From assembly GCA_963977425.1 (NCBI GenBank), contig CAXBOO010000001.1:434001-498000 (forward strand): 64,000 nucleotides of DNA. The letters are read 5' to 3'. This stretch comes from CAXBOO01 sp963977425. Its GTDB lineage: Bacteria > Bacteroidota > Bacteroidia > Flavobacteriales_D > Luteibaculaceae. A model generated the notes under the pieces. That model did no database searches. It saw only the letters and a program-made list of their open reading frames with translations, and was not told where the DNA came from. Below are positions 1 to 8,789 of this stretch, in pieces. The position numbers were made by a program, and so were the translations under genes. How positions within the stretch are numbered: position 1 is the stretch's first letter; each line of letters starts with the position of its first letter.

Positions 1-369
1 ACTTAGGTATATCACCTTGGGTATTTGTTGTTCAATGCAAATATTTACGATGCGCTTACTGATGCTTACGTTGGCAGCAATCATTTCATTGATTTTACCG
101 TCAAACTTTACTTTGGCAGCGCAGTGGTATACTTCATCGCAATTCTCCAAGGCCAAAGTAAGTGCTTGGCGGTCTTCGTAATCACATTCAATTATTTCTA
201 ATAGATCTTTAGTGCAACCATAATGCGCTAATAATTGATGAAAAAAGTGATCATCAGAAGGTGTTTGCCTAACAAGTGCTTTTACTTTATAATGCTTTAG
301 TAGGGCGTTGGCTGTAAGATGTGCCCCCATCATACCATTGGCACCTGTTATGGCAATTGTTTTTATCAT
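1..369 (-). CDS. NAD-dependent epimerase/dehydratase family protein (partial, C-terminus off the left edge)
   Basis: The first 123 codons of a short-chain dehydrogenase of the extended type are present and the gene runs off the left edge. It starts with MIKTIAITGANGMMGAHL, a Rossmann-fold dinucleotide-binding motif (TGANGMMG) at residues 7-14. An acidic residue pair (ECDYED) and a CDEVYHCAAKVKF stretch follow, matching the dihydroflavonol reductase/epimerase layout. The start at 369 is an ATG. The gene is divergent from tyrS, with about 100 bp between them. The substrate cannot be told from the N-terminal part, so nothing narrower than an NAD(P)-dependent sugar epimerase or dihydroflavonol-reductase-like enzyme is supported. 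Confidence 0.8.
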   Translation of the reverse strand, partial: MIKTIAITGANGMMGAHLTANALLKHYKVKALVRQTPSDDHFFHQLLAHYGCTKDLLEIIECDYEDRQALTLALENCDEVYHCAAKVKFDGKINEMIAANVSISKRIVNICIEQQIPKVIYLS

Positions 370-414
370 CCATGCAAATATGCTAAAGCTTTTTGTGTCG
401 AGATTCAATCTGAC

Positions 415-445
415 TTCGAATAGTATTTACAGAACCTTATATTTG
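415..445 (+). promoter_or_regulatory. Bacteroidota-type promoter of tyrS
   Basis: TATATTTG at 438-445 matches the Bacteroidota -7 element TAnnTTTG. TTCG at 415-418 lies 19 bp upstream in the place of the -33 TTTG. The tyrS ATG follows 22 bp after the -7 box. Motif match only. Confidence 0.5.
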
Positions 446-467
446 CCGCCATAAGAGCAAAACAGTA

Positions 468-1742
468 ATGAAAAACTTTGTAGAAGAACTGAAATGGAGA
501 GGAATGTTGCACGACTGTACACCAGACGCGGAACAAAAACTAATGGAAGGATCTACAAGTGGTTATGTGGGGTTTGATCCAACTGCCGATTCATTGCATG
601 TTGGCAATTTGGTGCCCATTATGTTGCTTAAGCATTTTCAACGTTGCGGTCATAAACCAATTGCTTTGGTAGGTGGAGCAACAGGAATGGTAGGCGATCC
701 ATCAGGTAAATCAGCAGAAAGAAACTTGCTGTCTATGGACATCATCCGTGGAAACGAAAATGCAATCAAAGCGCAATTGGAGAAGTTTTTAAGTTTTGAC
801 GGCAATAACGCTGCCGAGATGGTAAACAACTACGATTGGTTTTCTGGCATTGGCTTTTTAGATTTTATTCGCGACGTTGGTAAGCACATTTCTGTGAATT
901 ACATGATGGCTAAAGATTCTGTGAAAAAGCGTCTAGAAACAGGCATTAGTTATACAGAGTTTACGTACCAACTGATACAAGGCTACGATTTTTTGCACTT
1001 GTACAAGGAGAAAAATTGTACGGTTCAAATTGGTGGTTCTGACCAATGGGGAAACATCACCACAGGTACAGAATTGATTCGTAGAAGTGTAAGTGGTGTA
1101 GCACATGCTATTACTTGTCCATTGTTGACCAAGTCAGATGGTTCAAAATTCGGTAAGTCTGAGGCGGGGAATGTTTGGTTGGATAGAAACAAAACCACAC
1201 CCTTCCAGTTTTACCAGTTTTGGTTGAATGTAGCCGATGAAGATTGCGATAAATTATTGAAAACGTTTACATTTTTAGAGCAGCAAGAAATTGCAGATTT
1301 GATGGCGCAACACAACGAAGCTCCTCATTTGCGCTTGGCTCAAAAGAAATTAGCAGAAGAAATTACGGCCATGGTTCATAGTCTTGAAGATTTGGAAATG
1401 GCGATGGCTACCACGCAAATTATTTATGGTAAGTCAGACAAAAGCGATTTAGAAAAACTGAATCCGTCAACGATTTCTACTGTTTTTGAAGGCGTGCCTT
1501 CTGTTTCCTTAAGCAAAGCCGATTTATTGGGTGAAAACATTGTTGAGGTACTTTCTGAGAAAACCAATTTCTTGAAATCGAAAGGCGAAGCTCGCCGTGC
1601 ATTGAAGGAGAATTCGATTGCTGTAAACCGAGAGAAGGTAAATGACGAACTTGTTTTTGACGAAAGCCATTTCATTTCCAATGCATTTGTATTGCTTCAA
1701 AAAGGAAAGAAAAACTTCTTTTTGTTGAAGATTGAAGCTTAA
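468..1742 (+). CDS. tyrS: Tyrosine--tRNA ligase
   Basis: This class I aminoacyl-tRNA synthetase charges tRNA-Tyr in the cytoplasm. The 424-residue length fits the bacterial TyrRS family. The Rossmann catalytic domain carries a HIGH-type motif (HVGN, residues 44-47), the tyrosine-pocket stretch YQLIQGYDF (167-175), GGSDQWGN (189-196) and a KMSKS-type loop (KFGKS, 227-231). The last 70 or so residues form an S4 RNA-binding domain (KSKGEARRALKENSIAVN...). KFGKS is typical of the TyrS1 group. It is a single gene, convergent with the LuxE-like gene downstream. The ATG at 468 is preceded by a good promoter and no alternative start is needed. Confidence 0.97.
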   Translation: MKNFVEELKWRGMLHDCTPDAEQKLMEGSTSGYVGFDPTADSLHVGNLVPIMLLKHFQRCGHKPIALVGGATGMVGDPSGKSAERNLLSMDIIRGNENAIKAQLEKFLSFDGNNAAEMVNNYDWFSGIGFLDFIRDVGKHISVNYMMAKDSVKKRLETGISYTEFTYQLIQGYDFLHLYKEKNCTVQIGGSDQWGNITTGTELIRRSVSGVAHAITCPLLTKSDGSKFGKSEAGNVWLDRNKTTPFQFYQFWLNVADEDCDKLLKTFTFLEQQEIADLMAQHNEAPHLRLAQKKLAEEITAMVHSLEDLEMAMATTQIIYGKSDKSDLEKLNPSTISTVFEGVPSVSLSKADLLGENIVEVLSEKTNFLKSKGEARRALKENSIAVNREKVNDELVFDESHFISNAFVLLQKGKKNFFLLKIEA

Positions 1743-1786
1743 ATGACGGGTTTGATGTTATGTTAGGACAGTGTCATGCCCTAAAT

Positions 1787-2794
1787 TTATTCGCTAACCA
1801 TAAGATTGCATCCGCGTAAGTCGCTTTGGTCAAAACGGCCTAGTACCTGAAAATGATTTCCTTCTCGTTTGCCTAAATCCTGTGTTTCAATAAAGGCGCA
1901 AGAATGCAAATTGGCTAAATCGATAACGTTAATTCCTCCACTGGTTTTGTGGTTGTTGTAATCAAAAGGATCGTCGCTTTGGCGTAGAACTATTTTCATC
2001 CAAGGAGGACAACTGAAATTTTTACCGTCCGTAGCGTAAGCTTGAGTTAAAAGCTCTGTCATGCCGTATTCACTGTATATGTTAGAGCATTTTAATCCTT
2101 CATTTAGTTTTAAATGAAGTTCATCTCTAATCAACTCTTTTCCTCGGCCTTTCATTCCTCCCGTTTCGAAAATTAAAGCTTCTGGAAAAGTAAAGGCACT
2201 ATCGCATAATTCAAGTAAAGCAAAGGTTACACCAAATAGAACTACTTTTTTACCGCGTGCTAATGCATCCTGATAGTGAAGATGCAGGTCTTTATAATGA
2301 TCTAGATAATACCGTTTGTTAGGTTGTTTAGATGCCGTCATAAGCGCATCGACCATATAGATAAGCGATGAGCCAGTGCGTTCTGAATAAGCCGGTAAAA
2401 GAGCTAAGAATTCATAATCGTCGGTCGGTCCAAAAAAATAATGCCAAGCCGCCATGAATGAAGTTTCATAATCGGAAACAGATTGTATTAAATGCCGACT
2501 TTGTATTCCGCCAGTTCCACTTGAAGTAAATGTTATTTCTGGAGTTTCATTGAAAGTGACGATGTCTTTAGTTTTAAAAAACTGAATGGGAAGAAACGGA
2601 ATATCGTTTGGATGCTGTATGTCATTGGCATTAATATGAAGTGCCTGACAATATGCTTGGTATACGGCGTTATATTTATATTGGTACTGAAATACTTTCA
2701 AAGCTAGAACGTCGAATTGTTCAGGACTTTTCGAAAGCGTTTCTATGATGGATTTTACCGACAAATTGTACACAATGCAAGTATATAAATACAT
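1787..2794 (-). CDS. LuxE-family acyl-protein synthetase/acyltransferase
   Basis: The product of about 335 residues resembles the LuxE/PaaK-like adenylate-forming family, which activates fatty or other acyl groups. Visible family features are a Ser/Gly-rich loop (FTSSGTGG, about residue 75 from this start), the stretch NIYSEYGMTELLTQAY near residue 230, and a C-terminal ETQDLGKREG region. No luxC or luxD is nearby, so bioluminescence is not implied. Many Bacteroidota have an orphan copy whose substrate is unknown. The start is ambiguous: ATG codons lie at 2821 and 2794, GTG at 2773 and TTG at 2764. Conserved sequence seems to begin around VKSIIETL, just after 2764. The reading frame from either ATG overlaps the divergent lipoprotein gene. 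Confidence 0.8.
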   Translation of the reverse strand: MYLYTCIVYNLSVKSIIETLSKSPEQFDVLALKVFQYQYKYNAVYQAYCQALHINANDIQHPNDIPFLPIQFFKTKDIVTFNETPEITFTSSGTGGIQSRHLIQSVSDYETSFMAAWHYFFGPTDDYEFLALLPAYSERTGSSLIYMVDALMTASKQPNKRYYLDHYKDLHLHYQDALARGKKVVLFGVTFALLELCDSAFTFPEALIFETGGMKGRGKELIRDELHLKLNEGLKCSNIYSEYGMTELLTQAYATDGKNFSCPPWMKIVLRQSDDPFDYNNHKTSGGINVIDLANLHSCAFIETQDLGKREGNHFQVLGRFDQSDLRGCNLMVSE

Positions 2795-3269
2795 AATGGC
2801 TTTTTCAGTAGCTGCTTTCATTTTTGTTGGGTGCGAACCCGAAAGGAGTTATTCTGATATTCCAGAAATTAGCAATCTTACATTCAAAACATTAACCGAT
2901 TCGGCAGGTGTTCTTACATTCGATTTTACCGATGGCGATGGAAATATAGGCTTAGATACTTTGAATGACACATTGCCTCCATACCATATCGATGGGGCTT
3001 TCTACAACAATCTTATTATCGATTATCAAGAATTTGAAAATGGTGAATGGAAAGGTTTAGAAGGAGTTGGTTTATCTCAGCGTATAATGCCATTTGCTCC
3101 TTTTGGTGGTGTTTATGAAGGTCAAATGGAGGTATTGTTGAATGCGCCTACTTATTATAACCCCAATACTACAAACGAATTATTAAGATTTCGAATTACA
3201 CTATATGATAGGGATTTGAATGCAAGCAATACACTTATCAGCGAAACGATTAAAAAGTCTACGATCTAA
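2775..3269 (+). CDS. Hypothetical lipoprotein
   Basis: This 164-residue protein starts with MQVYKYIMAFSVAAFIFVGC, a lipoprotein signal peptide whose lipobox (FVGC) puts the lipidated cysteine at residue 20. The mature part has an FDFTDGDGNIG stretch, a acidic-glycine motif recurrent in Bacteroidota lipoproteins that resembles a calcium-binding loop, and otherwise looks like a small beta-rich domain. I recognise no named family. A second in-frame ATG at 2796 would give a shorter signal peptide (MAFSVAAFIFVGC). The gene ends at a strong bidirectional terminator shared with the Na/Pi transporter. Its 5' end overlaps or abuts the divergent LuxE-like gene. Confidence 0.75.
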   Translation: MQVYKYIMAFSVAAFIFVGCEPERSYSDIPEISNLTFKTLTDSAGVLTFDFTDGDGNIGLDTLNDTLPPYHIDGAFYNNLIIDYQEFENGEWKGLEGVGLSQRIMPFAPFGGVYEGQMEVLLNAPTYYNPNTTNELLRFRITLYDRDLNASNTLISETIKKSTI

Positions 3270-3293
3270 ATTTTGTTTCCAAAATATTTGCCA

Positions 3294-3329
3294 ATAAAAA
3301 AGCCTTGAAAATTTTCAAGGCTTTTTTAT
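3294..3329. terminator. Bidirectional rho-independent terminator
   Basis: An 11-bp perfect stem (AGCCTTGAAAA/TTTTCAAGGCT) is flanked by an A-run on the left and a T-run on the right. It serves the lipoprotein gene on the plus strand and the Na/Pi symporter on the minus strand. Confidence 0.9.
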
Positions 3330-3347
3330 AATTCTATGTAAGTGTGT

Positions 3348-5069
3348 TTAACTAACCACTAATGCATTGGCTTTCACGAAATCTGGTTGCGCTTCTTCTA
3401 ACGCTTGGTGTACTTCGTAAATGTGATCTGCAGCACGTTCTAAATTGGTGTACAATTCAGAGAATATTGATGCGCTTTGTATGTTGAATTCACCATTTTC
3501 AATTCCTTTTAGGTGCATTTTTTTCAATTTGTTACGCATCTTATTGATCTTTTGTTCTACCTCAATTGCTTCAGAGTAGTCGTTCTTGTTGTTGTTTAAG
3601 TCAAGATTGGTTACCATGATTTCAAAGGCAGAATCAACAAGTAAAATCAAGTCATTAAGCTGACTGCGTTGCTCAGGCAGTAGGTATATTTTATCGTTTA
3701 TTTTACGATTGAATACCGTACTAATTGCATAATAAATATCTCCAACAGTTTCTAAATCGTTAATGATGCTTAATAGCGCACTAATTCTTTTAGCTGTTCT
3801 TTCAGACACTTCTTGTGAAGAAATACCAGTTAGATATTTAGAAATTTCTTCTTCAGCAATATCTGTCAGTTCTTCATAGTGTCTTAATTCTTTAATTAAG
3901 GCCTTCTGCTCTTTAGCATTGTTTGAGTGCAATAATTTTTTTGTCAAAGTGTTCATTATAGCTGAAGTTCTACCAAGGTTGGCAACTTCTTTGCTTGCTT
4001 CTACAATACTTAATTCTGGAGTAGACATCAAGCCTCCGCTAATAAAATCTAAAGAGTACACTTTGTCTTCTTCGTTTTTAGCTGGTGTAATGCGTATAAC
4101 AATTTTCTCAATTCCATTGATGAACCAAACCAATAAAAGCGTGTTAAGTATATTGAAGGCAATATGAAAATAGGTTAATCCCCATTTTACAGATGATGTA
4201 TTCTCGTAAGCAGAACCATAAGTAGGAGTAACTAAGAAGGTATCGATTGCTGTAAGGAATGAGCTAAATATGAACAGCATCCATACTACCCCGAAGAGGT
4301 TGAATACTAAGTGGGCCCTTGCTGCTCGTTTAGCATGGACATTACCAATCATTGCAGCTAAGTTGGCTGTAATGGTTGTACCGATGTTTTCACCCAAAAC
4401 AATAGCAGCTGCCATATTGAAGTCAATAATCCCTTGGTTACAAAGAACCAAAGTAAGAGTCATAGCCGCACTAGACGACTGAAGTATAACAGTTAAAACA
4501 GCTCCGATCCCAACAAAAATCAATGTTGAAAGAAAACCATAAGAATTGATTGAGTGTAAAAAGTCTAATGTTTCGGCACTAAATTCTGGGACAGCATTTT
4601 TTAAGGCTGAGATACCCATAAATAAAAAGGCAAACCCAATTAGAAATTCTGACCAACTTTTAGCCTTTGCGTTTTTGAAAAACATCAAAGGGAATCCGAT
4701 CGCAATAATAGGTAGTGCATAGCTAGCAAGCGAGAATTTCGAGAAACCTAAAACGGTTACCAAAATGGCAGTCATGGTTGTGCCTATGTTAGCACCCATA
4801 ATTACACCAATAGCTTGACGTAAAGAAAGTAAACCTGCATTCACAAAACTTACTACCATTACAGTAGTTGCAGAGGAAGATTGAACTAAAGAAGTTGTGA
4901 TGAAACCAGTAGCAACACCCGAAAATCGGTTTTTGGTCATGGTATTGAGTATTGAACGTAGCTTAGTACCAGCTAGTTTTTGAATACCCTCACTCATTAC
5001 TTTCATTCCGTAAATGAAAAATCCTAGGGCCCCTACTAATTTTAAGAATTCAAAAATACCAAAATCCAT
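3348..5069 (-). CDS. Na+/phosphate cotransporter (NptA type with PhoU-like C-terminus)
   Basis: This inner-membrane sodium-dependent phosphate symporter has 573 residues. The membrane part (about 1-320) contains the two inverted PNaS repeats, each with a QSSSA motif (63-67 and 197-201) and a paired G-x-NIGTT motif (92-98 and 226-232). The C-terminal part (about 340-560) is helical, charged and PhoU-like, as in many bacterial NptA homologues. It lies alone between a terminator and nadE, with about 70 bp to nadE. No pho-type operator was recognised. Phosphate is the likely substrate from the family, but this is inference. Confidence 0.9.
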   Translation of the reverse strand: MDFGIFEFLKLVGALGFFIYGMKVMSEGIQKLAGTKLRSILNTMTKNRFSGVATGFITTSLVQSSSATTVMVVSFVNAGLLSLRQAIGVIMGANIGTTMTAILVTVLGFSKFSLASYALPIIAIGFPLMFFKNAKAKSWSEFLIGFAFLFMGISALKNAVPEFSAETLDFLHSINSYGFLSTLIFVGIGAVLTVILQSSSAAMTLTLVLCNQGIIDFNMAAAIVLGENIGTTITANLAAMIGNVHAKRAARAHLVFNLFGVVWMLFIFSSFLTAIDTFLVTPTYGSAYENTSSVKWGLTYFHIAFNILNTLLLVWFINGIEKIVIRITPAKNEEDKVYSLDFISGGLMSTPELSIVEASKEVANLGRTSAIMNTLTKKLLHSNNAKEQKALIKELRHYEELTDIAEEEISKYLTGISSQEVSERTAKRISALLSIINDLETVGDIYYAISTVFNRKINDKIYLLPEQRSQLNDLILLVDSAFEIMVTNLDLNNNKNDYSEAIEVEQKINKMRNKLKKMHLKGIENGEFNIQSASIFSELYTNLERAADHIYEVHQALEEAQPDFVKANALVVS

Positions 5070-5139
5070 ACGTGTAATTTGTATGCAAAACTACCATTCA
5101 TACCGGTAGCATTTTGGCGCCAATGTTAAGAATAGATTA

Positions 5140-6747
5140 TCAATTGGCGTATTTGCCAACAATGGGAAGTTGCCTTCCTTCACCGAAGCTTTTTTTGCTG
5201 ATTCTAAGTACTGGTGGGAGTTGGTAGCGTTTGTATTCGGCCATGTTGACCATTTTTATGATGCGGTCAACATCGATTTTCGATCCAAAAGTGGCTTTTA
5301 AATACTCTAAACTTCTTTGTTCTTCAATATAATGGAACAAAAAAGCATCTAAAATATCGTAATCGGGTAAAGAGTCACTGTCTTTTTGATCGGGTCTTAA
5401 TTCAGCACTTGGCGCTTTAGTAAGAATGTTTCTTGGAATGATTTCTTTATCTCTATTGATGTATTCGCAGAGTTCGTAAACTTCAGTTTTGTACAAATCG
5501 GCAATGGGACTCATAGCTCCACACATATCGCCGTACAAAGTACCGTATCCAACAGCCGACTCGCTTTTGTTACTCGTGTTCAATAATAAATGACCATGCT
5601 TATTGCTGATAGCCATTAAAAAGATGGCTCTTAATCTGCTTTGTAGATTTTCTTCGGCTATACCGCTTTTAGTGCCAGCAAAATCTTGAGATAAATCCAA
5701 AAGTAATTGTTGATTGGCATTTTCAATTGCAATGGTGTTTGACTTACAACCGAGATTTTTAACCAATTTTTCACTATCGCTTATGCTATGATCGCTGCTG
5801 TATTTTGAAGGCATCATTATGCAATAGACGTTATCAGCACCTAAAGCTTTTGTGGCTAATGCAGCAACGAGTGCAGAATCGACACCGCCAGATAAACCAA
5901 GTATGGCTTTCGTAAAACCTAATTTTTTAAAATAGTCAGAAATGCCTAAAAGTAATGCTTGCTCAATGCGTTCGTACTTGCTTACAGCTTCGTGTTTAAA
6001 GTCTTTAGAGTACTGTACACCCGCTCCGAAAACTGCTTTGGTTATCGTTTTGTTGTTGCAAACGGAAGATCTACCATCGAAAATGATGTTGGTGTGCGCT
6101 CCAAAACTGTTGCAGTAATATATAGGGATGTTTAAAAATTCGTTGACCGTTATCAAAGTCTTTTCTCGCTCTAAATGTTGTTGGGCGTGAAAAGGCGATG
6201 CAGCAATGTTTATGAGAGCATCTAACTTAAGATTTTTGTACTCTAAAATTGGACTGGATTTGTATATTGATGGGGCGTGCAAGTGCCAAATGTCTTCGCA
6301 AATACTCAAGCCGAATTTAACGCCGTCAACATCAATGGTAACGATGTCCACTCCAGATTCAAAATGACGACATTCATCAAAAATATCGTAGGTAGGGAGT
6401 AAATGTTTGTTGTAGACTGCTTCTACTTTGTTGTTTCGTAAAACATAGGCACTATTAAAAAGAAGTTTTCCTCTATTGTTCGTGTTTTTAGAAACGTTTC
6501 CAATGATAACAGTTATATCATCAGTATAAGGAAGTATATGAGATATAGCTTCGATGCATTTGTCAGCAAAACCTTCCTTAGAAAAAAGGTCTTTGGCCAT
6601 ATAGCCAGAAATAAAAAGTTCAGGAAAAAGAAGCATTTGCGCTCCGTTTTCCTTTGCTTTTTTAATGTCACTTATAGCTATTTGGCAATTGCCATCGATG
6701 TCGCCAACTATGGTGTTGCTTTGCGAAAATGCAATGTTTAAATCCAT
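5140..6747 (-). CDS. nadE: Glutamine-dependent NAD+ synthetase
   Basis: The enzyme amidates nicotinic acid adenine dinucleotide to NAD+ using glutamine. Its 535 residues hold two domains. The N-terminal nitrilase/glutaminase domain shows the Glu43-Lys114-Cys150 triad (FPELF, NKHLLP, SICED). The C-terminal synthetase domain carries the PP-loop SGGVDS at 286-291 and the TSNKSE stretch that binds the substrate. Both halves are complete. Only 17 bp separate it from the barrel gene upstream on the same strand, so the two are probably cotranscribed. nadE beside gldB is a context known from flavobacteria. Confidence 0.96.
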   Translation of the reverse strand: MDLNIAFSQSNTIVGDIDGNCQIAISDIKKAKENGAQMLLFPELFISGYMAKDLFSKEGFADKCIEAISHILPYTDDITVIIGNVSKNTNNRGKLLFNSAYVLRNNKVEAVYNKHLLPTYDIFDECRHFESGVDIVTIDVDGVKFGLSICEDIWHLHAPSIYKSSPILEYKNLKLDALINIAASPFHAQQHLEREKTLITVNEFLNIPIYYCNSFGAHTNIIFDGRSSVCNNKTITKAVFGAGVQYSKDFKHEAVSKYERIEQALLLGISDYFKKLGFTKAILGLSGGVDSALVAALATKALGADNVYCIMMPSKYSSDHSISDSEKLVKNLGCKSNTIAIENANQQLLLDLSQDFAGTKSGIAEENLQSRLRAIFLMAISNKHGHLLLNTSNKSESAVGYGTLYGDMCGAMSPIADLYKTEVYELCEYINRDKEIIPRNILTKAPSAELRPDQKDSDSLPDYDILDAFLFHYIEEQRSLEYLKATFGSKIDVDRIIKMVNMAEYKRYQLPPVLRISKKSFGEGRQLPIVGKYAN

Positions 6748-6764
6748 AGGTTATGGAGTGAATC

Positions 6765-7406
6765 TTAGAAGAATACGCCTAAATTTAATGAGATAAGGCT
6801 GTTTTTAGCTTTAATCTTAAGGTCTTCGTTGTTGCCGTCTTTGAAGGCATCTTTTTTGAAGAGGCCTGTAAATCCGTTGTTGAAATCAACACCAACAAGG
6901 ATGTTTGTTTTTCCACTGATGTTGTACTCGGCTCCGAAACCAACTAATAGTCCAGATCTTACCGGAATCATGTTTTTGTGAAACTCTTGATTTGTAACAT
7001 CTCCCGATTCAGATTTTGCACCAACTAAAATGGCGTTTGAAAGTCCAAATTTTCCGAAATACGTCATGTATCCTATTTGATTGGTTTTAAGTTTTATTGC
7101 AACAGGAATGTCGATGTACTTAGCGTTCACTTTGAAGTTGTCGCTAGCACCTTCGGATAATATTGCTCCTGAAATATTGGTTCCACCAATACCGGTTGCG
7201 ATGGCGTAGTTTTCACCAGTACCCAAACCAAATTCAGCGTTTAAGCCAAAACCGTAGTTAGCCGCTGATCCATCTTTTTCATAGCCGTTTGTAGTAGGCG
7301 ATACCCAACCAATATTCGGTGAAAAATGCAATCCGAAACGGAAATTGCCTTGTGAAAATGCACTGATGCCGATAACAAGGAATAAAAGTGTACAAAGTCT
7401 TCTCAT
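6765..7406 (-). CDS. PorT-like outer-membrane beta-barrel protein
   Basis: The 213-residue protein begins with a Sec signal peptide (MRRLCTLLFLVIGISAFSQ, cleavage near residue 19). Alternating glycine/aromatic beta-strands follow, and it ends in an aromatic C-terminal strand (SLNLGVFF), as in small Bacteroidota outer-membrane barrels of the PorT/OMP_b-brl_2 group. The ligand or role cannot be deduced. It is the first gene of a probable two-gene unit with nadE and is divergent from gldB. It should not be named PorT itself, because that T9SS component cannot be separated from its many paralogues by eye. Confidence 0.75.
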   Translation of the reverse strand: MRRLCTLLFLVIGISAFSQGNFRFGLHFSPNIGWVSPTTNGYEKDGSAANYGFGLNAEFGLGTGENYAIATGIGGTNISGAILSEGASDNFKVNAKYIDIPVAIKLKTNQIGYMTYFGKFGLSNAILVGAKSESGDVTNQEFHKNMIPVRSGLLVGFGAEYNISGKTNILVGVDFNNGFTGLFKKDAFKDGNNEDLKIKAKNSLISLNLGVFF

Positions 7407-7442
7407 AATCTACGTAAGTTTACCGCCGTGAAGGTAAGAAAA

Positions 7443-8441
7443 ATGAAAAGCTACGCGAGTGTACTTCTCCTTTTTGGAGCAATGTCATGTCAGTTTGGTG
7501 AGTATGATGCTCCTGTTATATTGGAGAAGCCTGATTTTCAGGTAGAATTTTTCCGTGCGGATCAGTCATTGTTTGCTGATGATACACTTGGATTACTAGG
7601 AAGAGAGCCGTTTTCTAGCAATATTGATTTTACTCAGGTATATGTTGAGAAAATCATGCGTTTTGCGCCTCTAGAAAGTCCAATGCTCAACGACCAAGCA
7701 GCATTGTATACTGAAGATCCAATTTGGAAAGGGGTGCAACATGAGTTGGATTCGATATTTTCTAATTTGACGGAAGAAGAAAAATTATTAGAAAGCAGCT
7801 TAAAACAAATTGCAGAGAAATTGCCTTTTGTAACTGTTCCAAGAAAAGTTTTTTTCTACAATTCAGGTTTTAATGTAGCTGTGTATCCCGAGAAAGAGTT
7901 TTTGGGTATCGGTTTAGAATGGTTTATGGGTAATGCATCTGAGTATGTTTCTATGTTGCCGCCGTCTAATTATCCGATGTACAAGAAAAAGAAAATGAAA
8001 CGCGATAACTTGGTTTCAGACGCTTTGCGTGGATTTTTATTGTCGAGTTTGTATTCTCCAATTGTTGAAGAAAACGCATTGAGTACGATGATTTTTTACG
8101 GTAAATGTTTGTTTGTATTAGAACAATGCAGTGACTTATCTGAGCAAGAAATATTGAACTACACAAAAGAAGAATTGAATTGGGCAAGTGAGAACGAAAA
8201 TAATACTTGGAAGCGTTTAGTCGCAGAAGAATGGTTGTTTTCTAAAGATCAGAAACTGATGAGTCAACTTACCAATAATGGTCCGTTTACCCCTGGTTTT
8301 CCACAAGATTCGCCAGCTAGATTGGGCTGGTATACTGGTTACCAAATGGTGAAAGATTTTGCTGATGCACACCAGGACGAAAATTTAAAATTCATAGTAG
8401 ATGCACCTGCAGAAAAGGTGTTGAAATTTTATAAACCTTAA
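7443..8441 (+). CDS. gldB: Gliding motility lipoprotein GldB
   Basis: The product is a lipoprotein of about 332 residues whose signal peptide (MKSYASVLLLFGAMSC) ends in a lipobox cysteine. The body matches the GldB family (conserved tracts LFADDTLGLLGREPFSSNI and IGLEWFMG) and gldC follows 3 bp downstream, the standard flavobacterial pair. GldB is required for gliding in Flavobacterium johnsoniae, and homologues also occur in non-gliding Bacteroidota. I use the ATG at 7443, preceded by AAGG. A GTG at 7428 would add five residues before the signal peptide. It is divergent from the barrel gene with little more than 20 bp between them. Confidence 0.92.
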   Translation: MKSYASVLLLFGAMSCQFGEYDAPVILEKPDFQVEFFRADQSLFADDTLGLLGREPFSSNIDFTQVYVEKIMRFAPLESPMLNDQAALYTEDPIWKGVQHELDSIFSNLTEEEKLLESSLKQIAEKLPFVTVPRKVFFYNSGFNVAVYPEKEFLGIGLEWFMGNASEYVSMLPPSNYPMYKKKKMKRDNLVSDALRGFLLSSLYSPIVEENALSTMIFYGKCLFVLEQCSDLSEQEILNYTKEELNWASENENNTWKRLVAEEWLFSKDQKLMSQLTNNGPFTPGFPQDSPARLGWYTGYQMVKDFADAHQDENLKFIVDAPAEKVLKFYKP

Positions 8442-8444
8442 GAG

Positions 8445-8783
8445 ATGGCAAACGAAACTCAAGAAATTAAAATAAACGTAAAACTAGATGCTAACAAAGT
8501 TCCTGAGAAGATATCTTGGGAAGCTAGTGAAGGTGCTGGTACTCAAGATTGTGGTGCTGCTTTGATGGCTATTTGGGATAGAAAAGAAAACGCAGCGCTT
8601 CGTATCGATTTGTGGGATAAAGAATTCACAATGGACGAGATGAAAATGTTGGTGCATCAAACCGTTTTGACACTAGCAGATTCATACGAACGTGCTACTT
8701 CTGACAAGAAATTAGCTGGTGATATGCGTGATTTTGGTCACTATTTTGCTGTCGAATCGAAGTTGGTAAACGAGTCTAAGTAA
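8445..8783 (+). CDS. gldC: Gliding motility protein GldC
   Basis: This 112-residue protein has no signal peptide. The typical GldC opening is present (EIKINVKLDANKVPEKISW), as is the conserved LWDKEFTMDEMKMLVHQT stretch. Its biochemical role is unknown. In flavobacteria it is encoded directly after gldB and is linked to gliding. Three bases separate it from gldB, which indicates cotranscription and likely translational coupling. The gene ends only 6 bp from the convergent engB. Confidence 0.93.
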   Translation: MANETQEIKINVKLDANKVPEKISWEASEGAGTQDCGAALMAIWDRKENAALRIDLWDKEFTMDEMKMLVHQTVLTLADSYERATSDKKLAGDMRDFGHYFAVESKLVNESK

Positions 8784-8789
8784 ACTCTG

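Noticed and set aside
1743..1786. Terminator between tyrS and the LuxE-like gene
   Set aside because: Only a short GACAGTGTC inverted repeat is visible, without a T-run.
1787..2794. Bioluminescence locus
   Set aside because: Only a LuxE-like gene is present, with no luxAB, luxC or luxD.
7428..7445. GTG at 7428 as the gldB start
   Set aside because: The ATG at 7443 gives a standard lipoprotein signal peptide and is preceded by AAGG at suitable spacing; the GTG remains possible.
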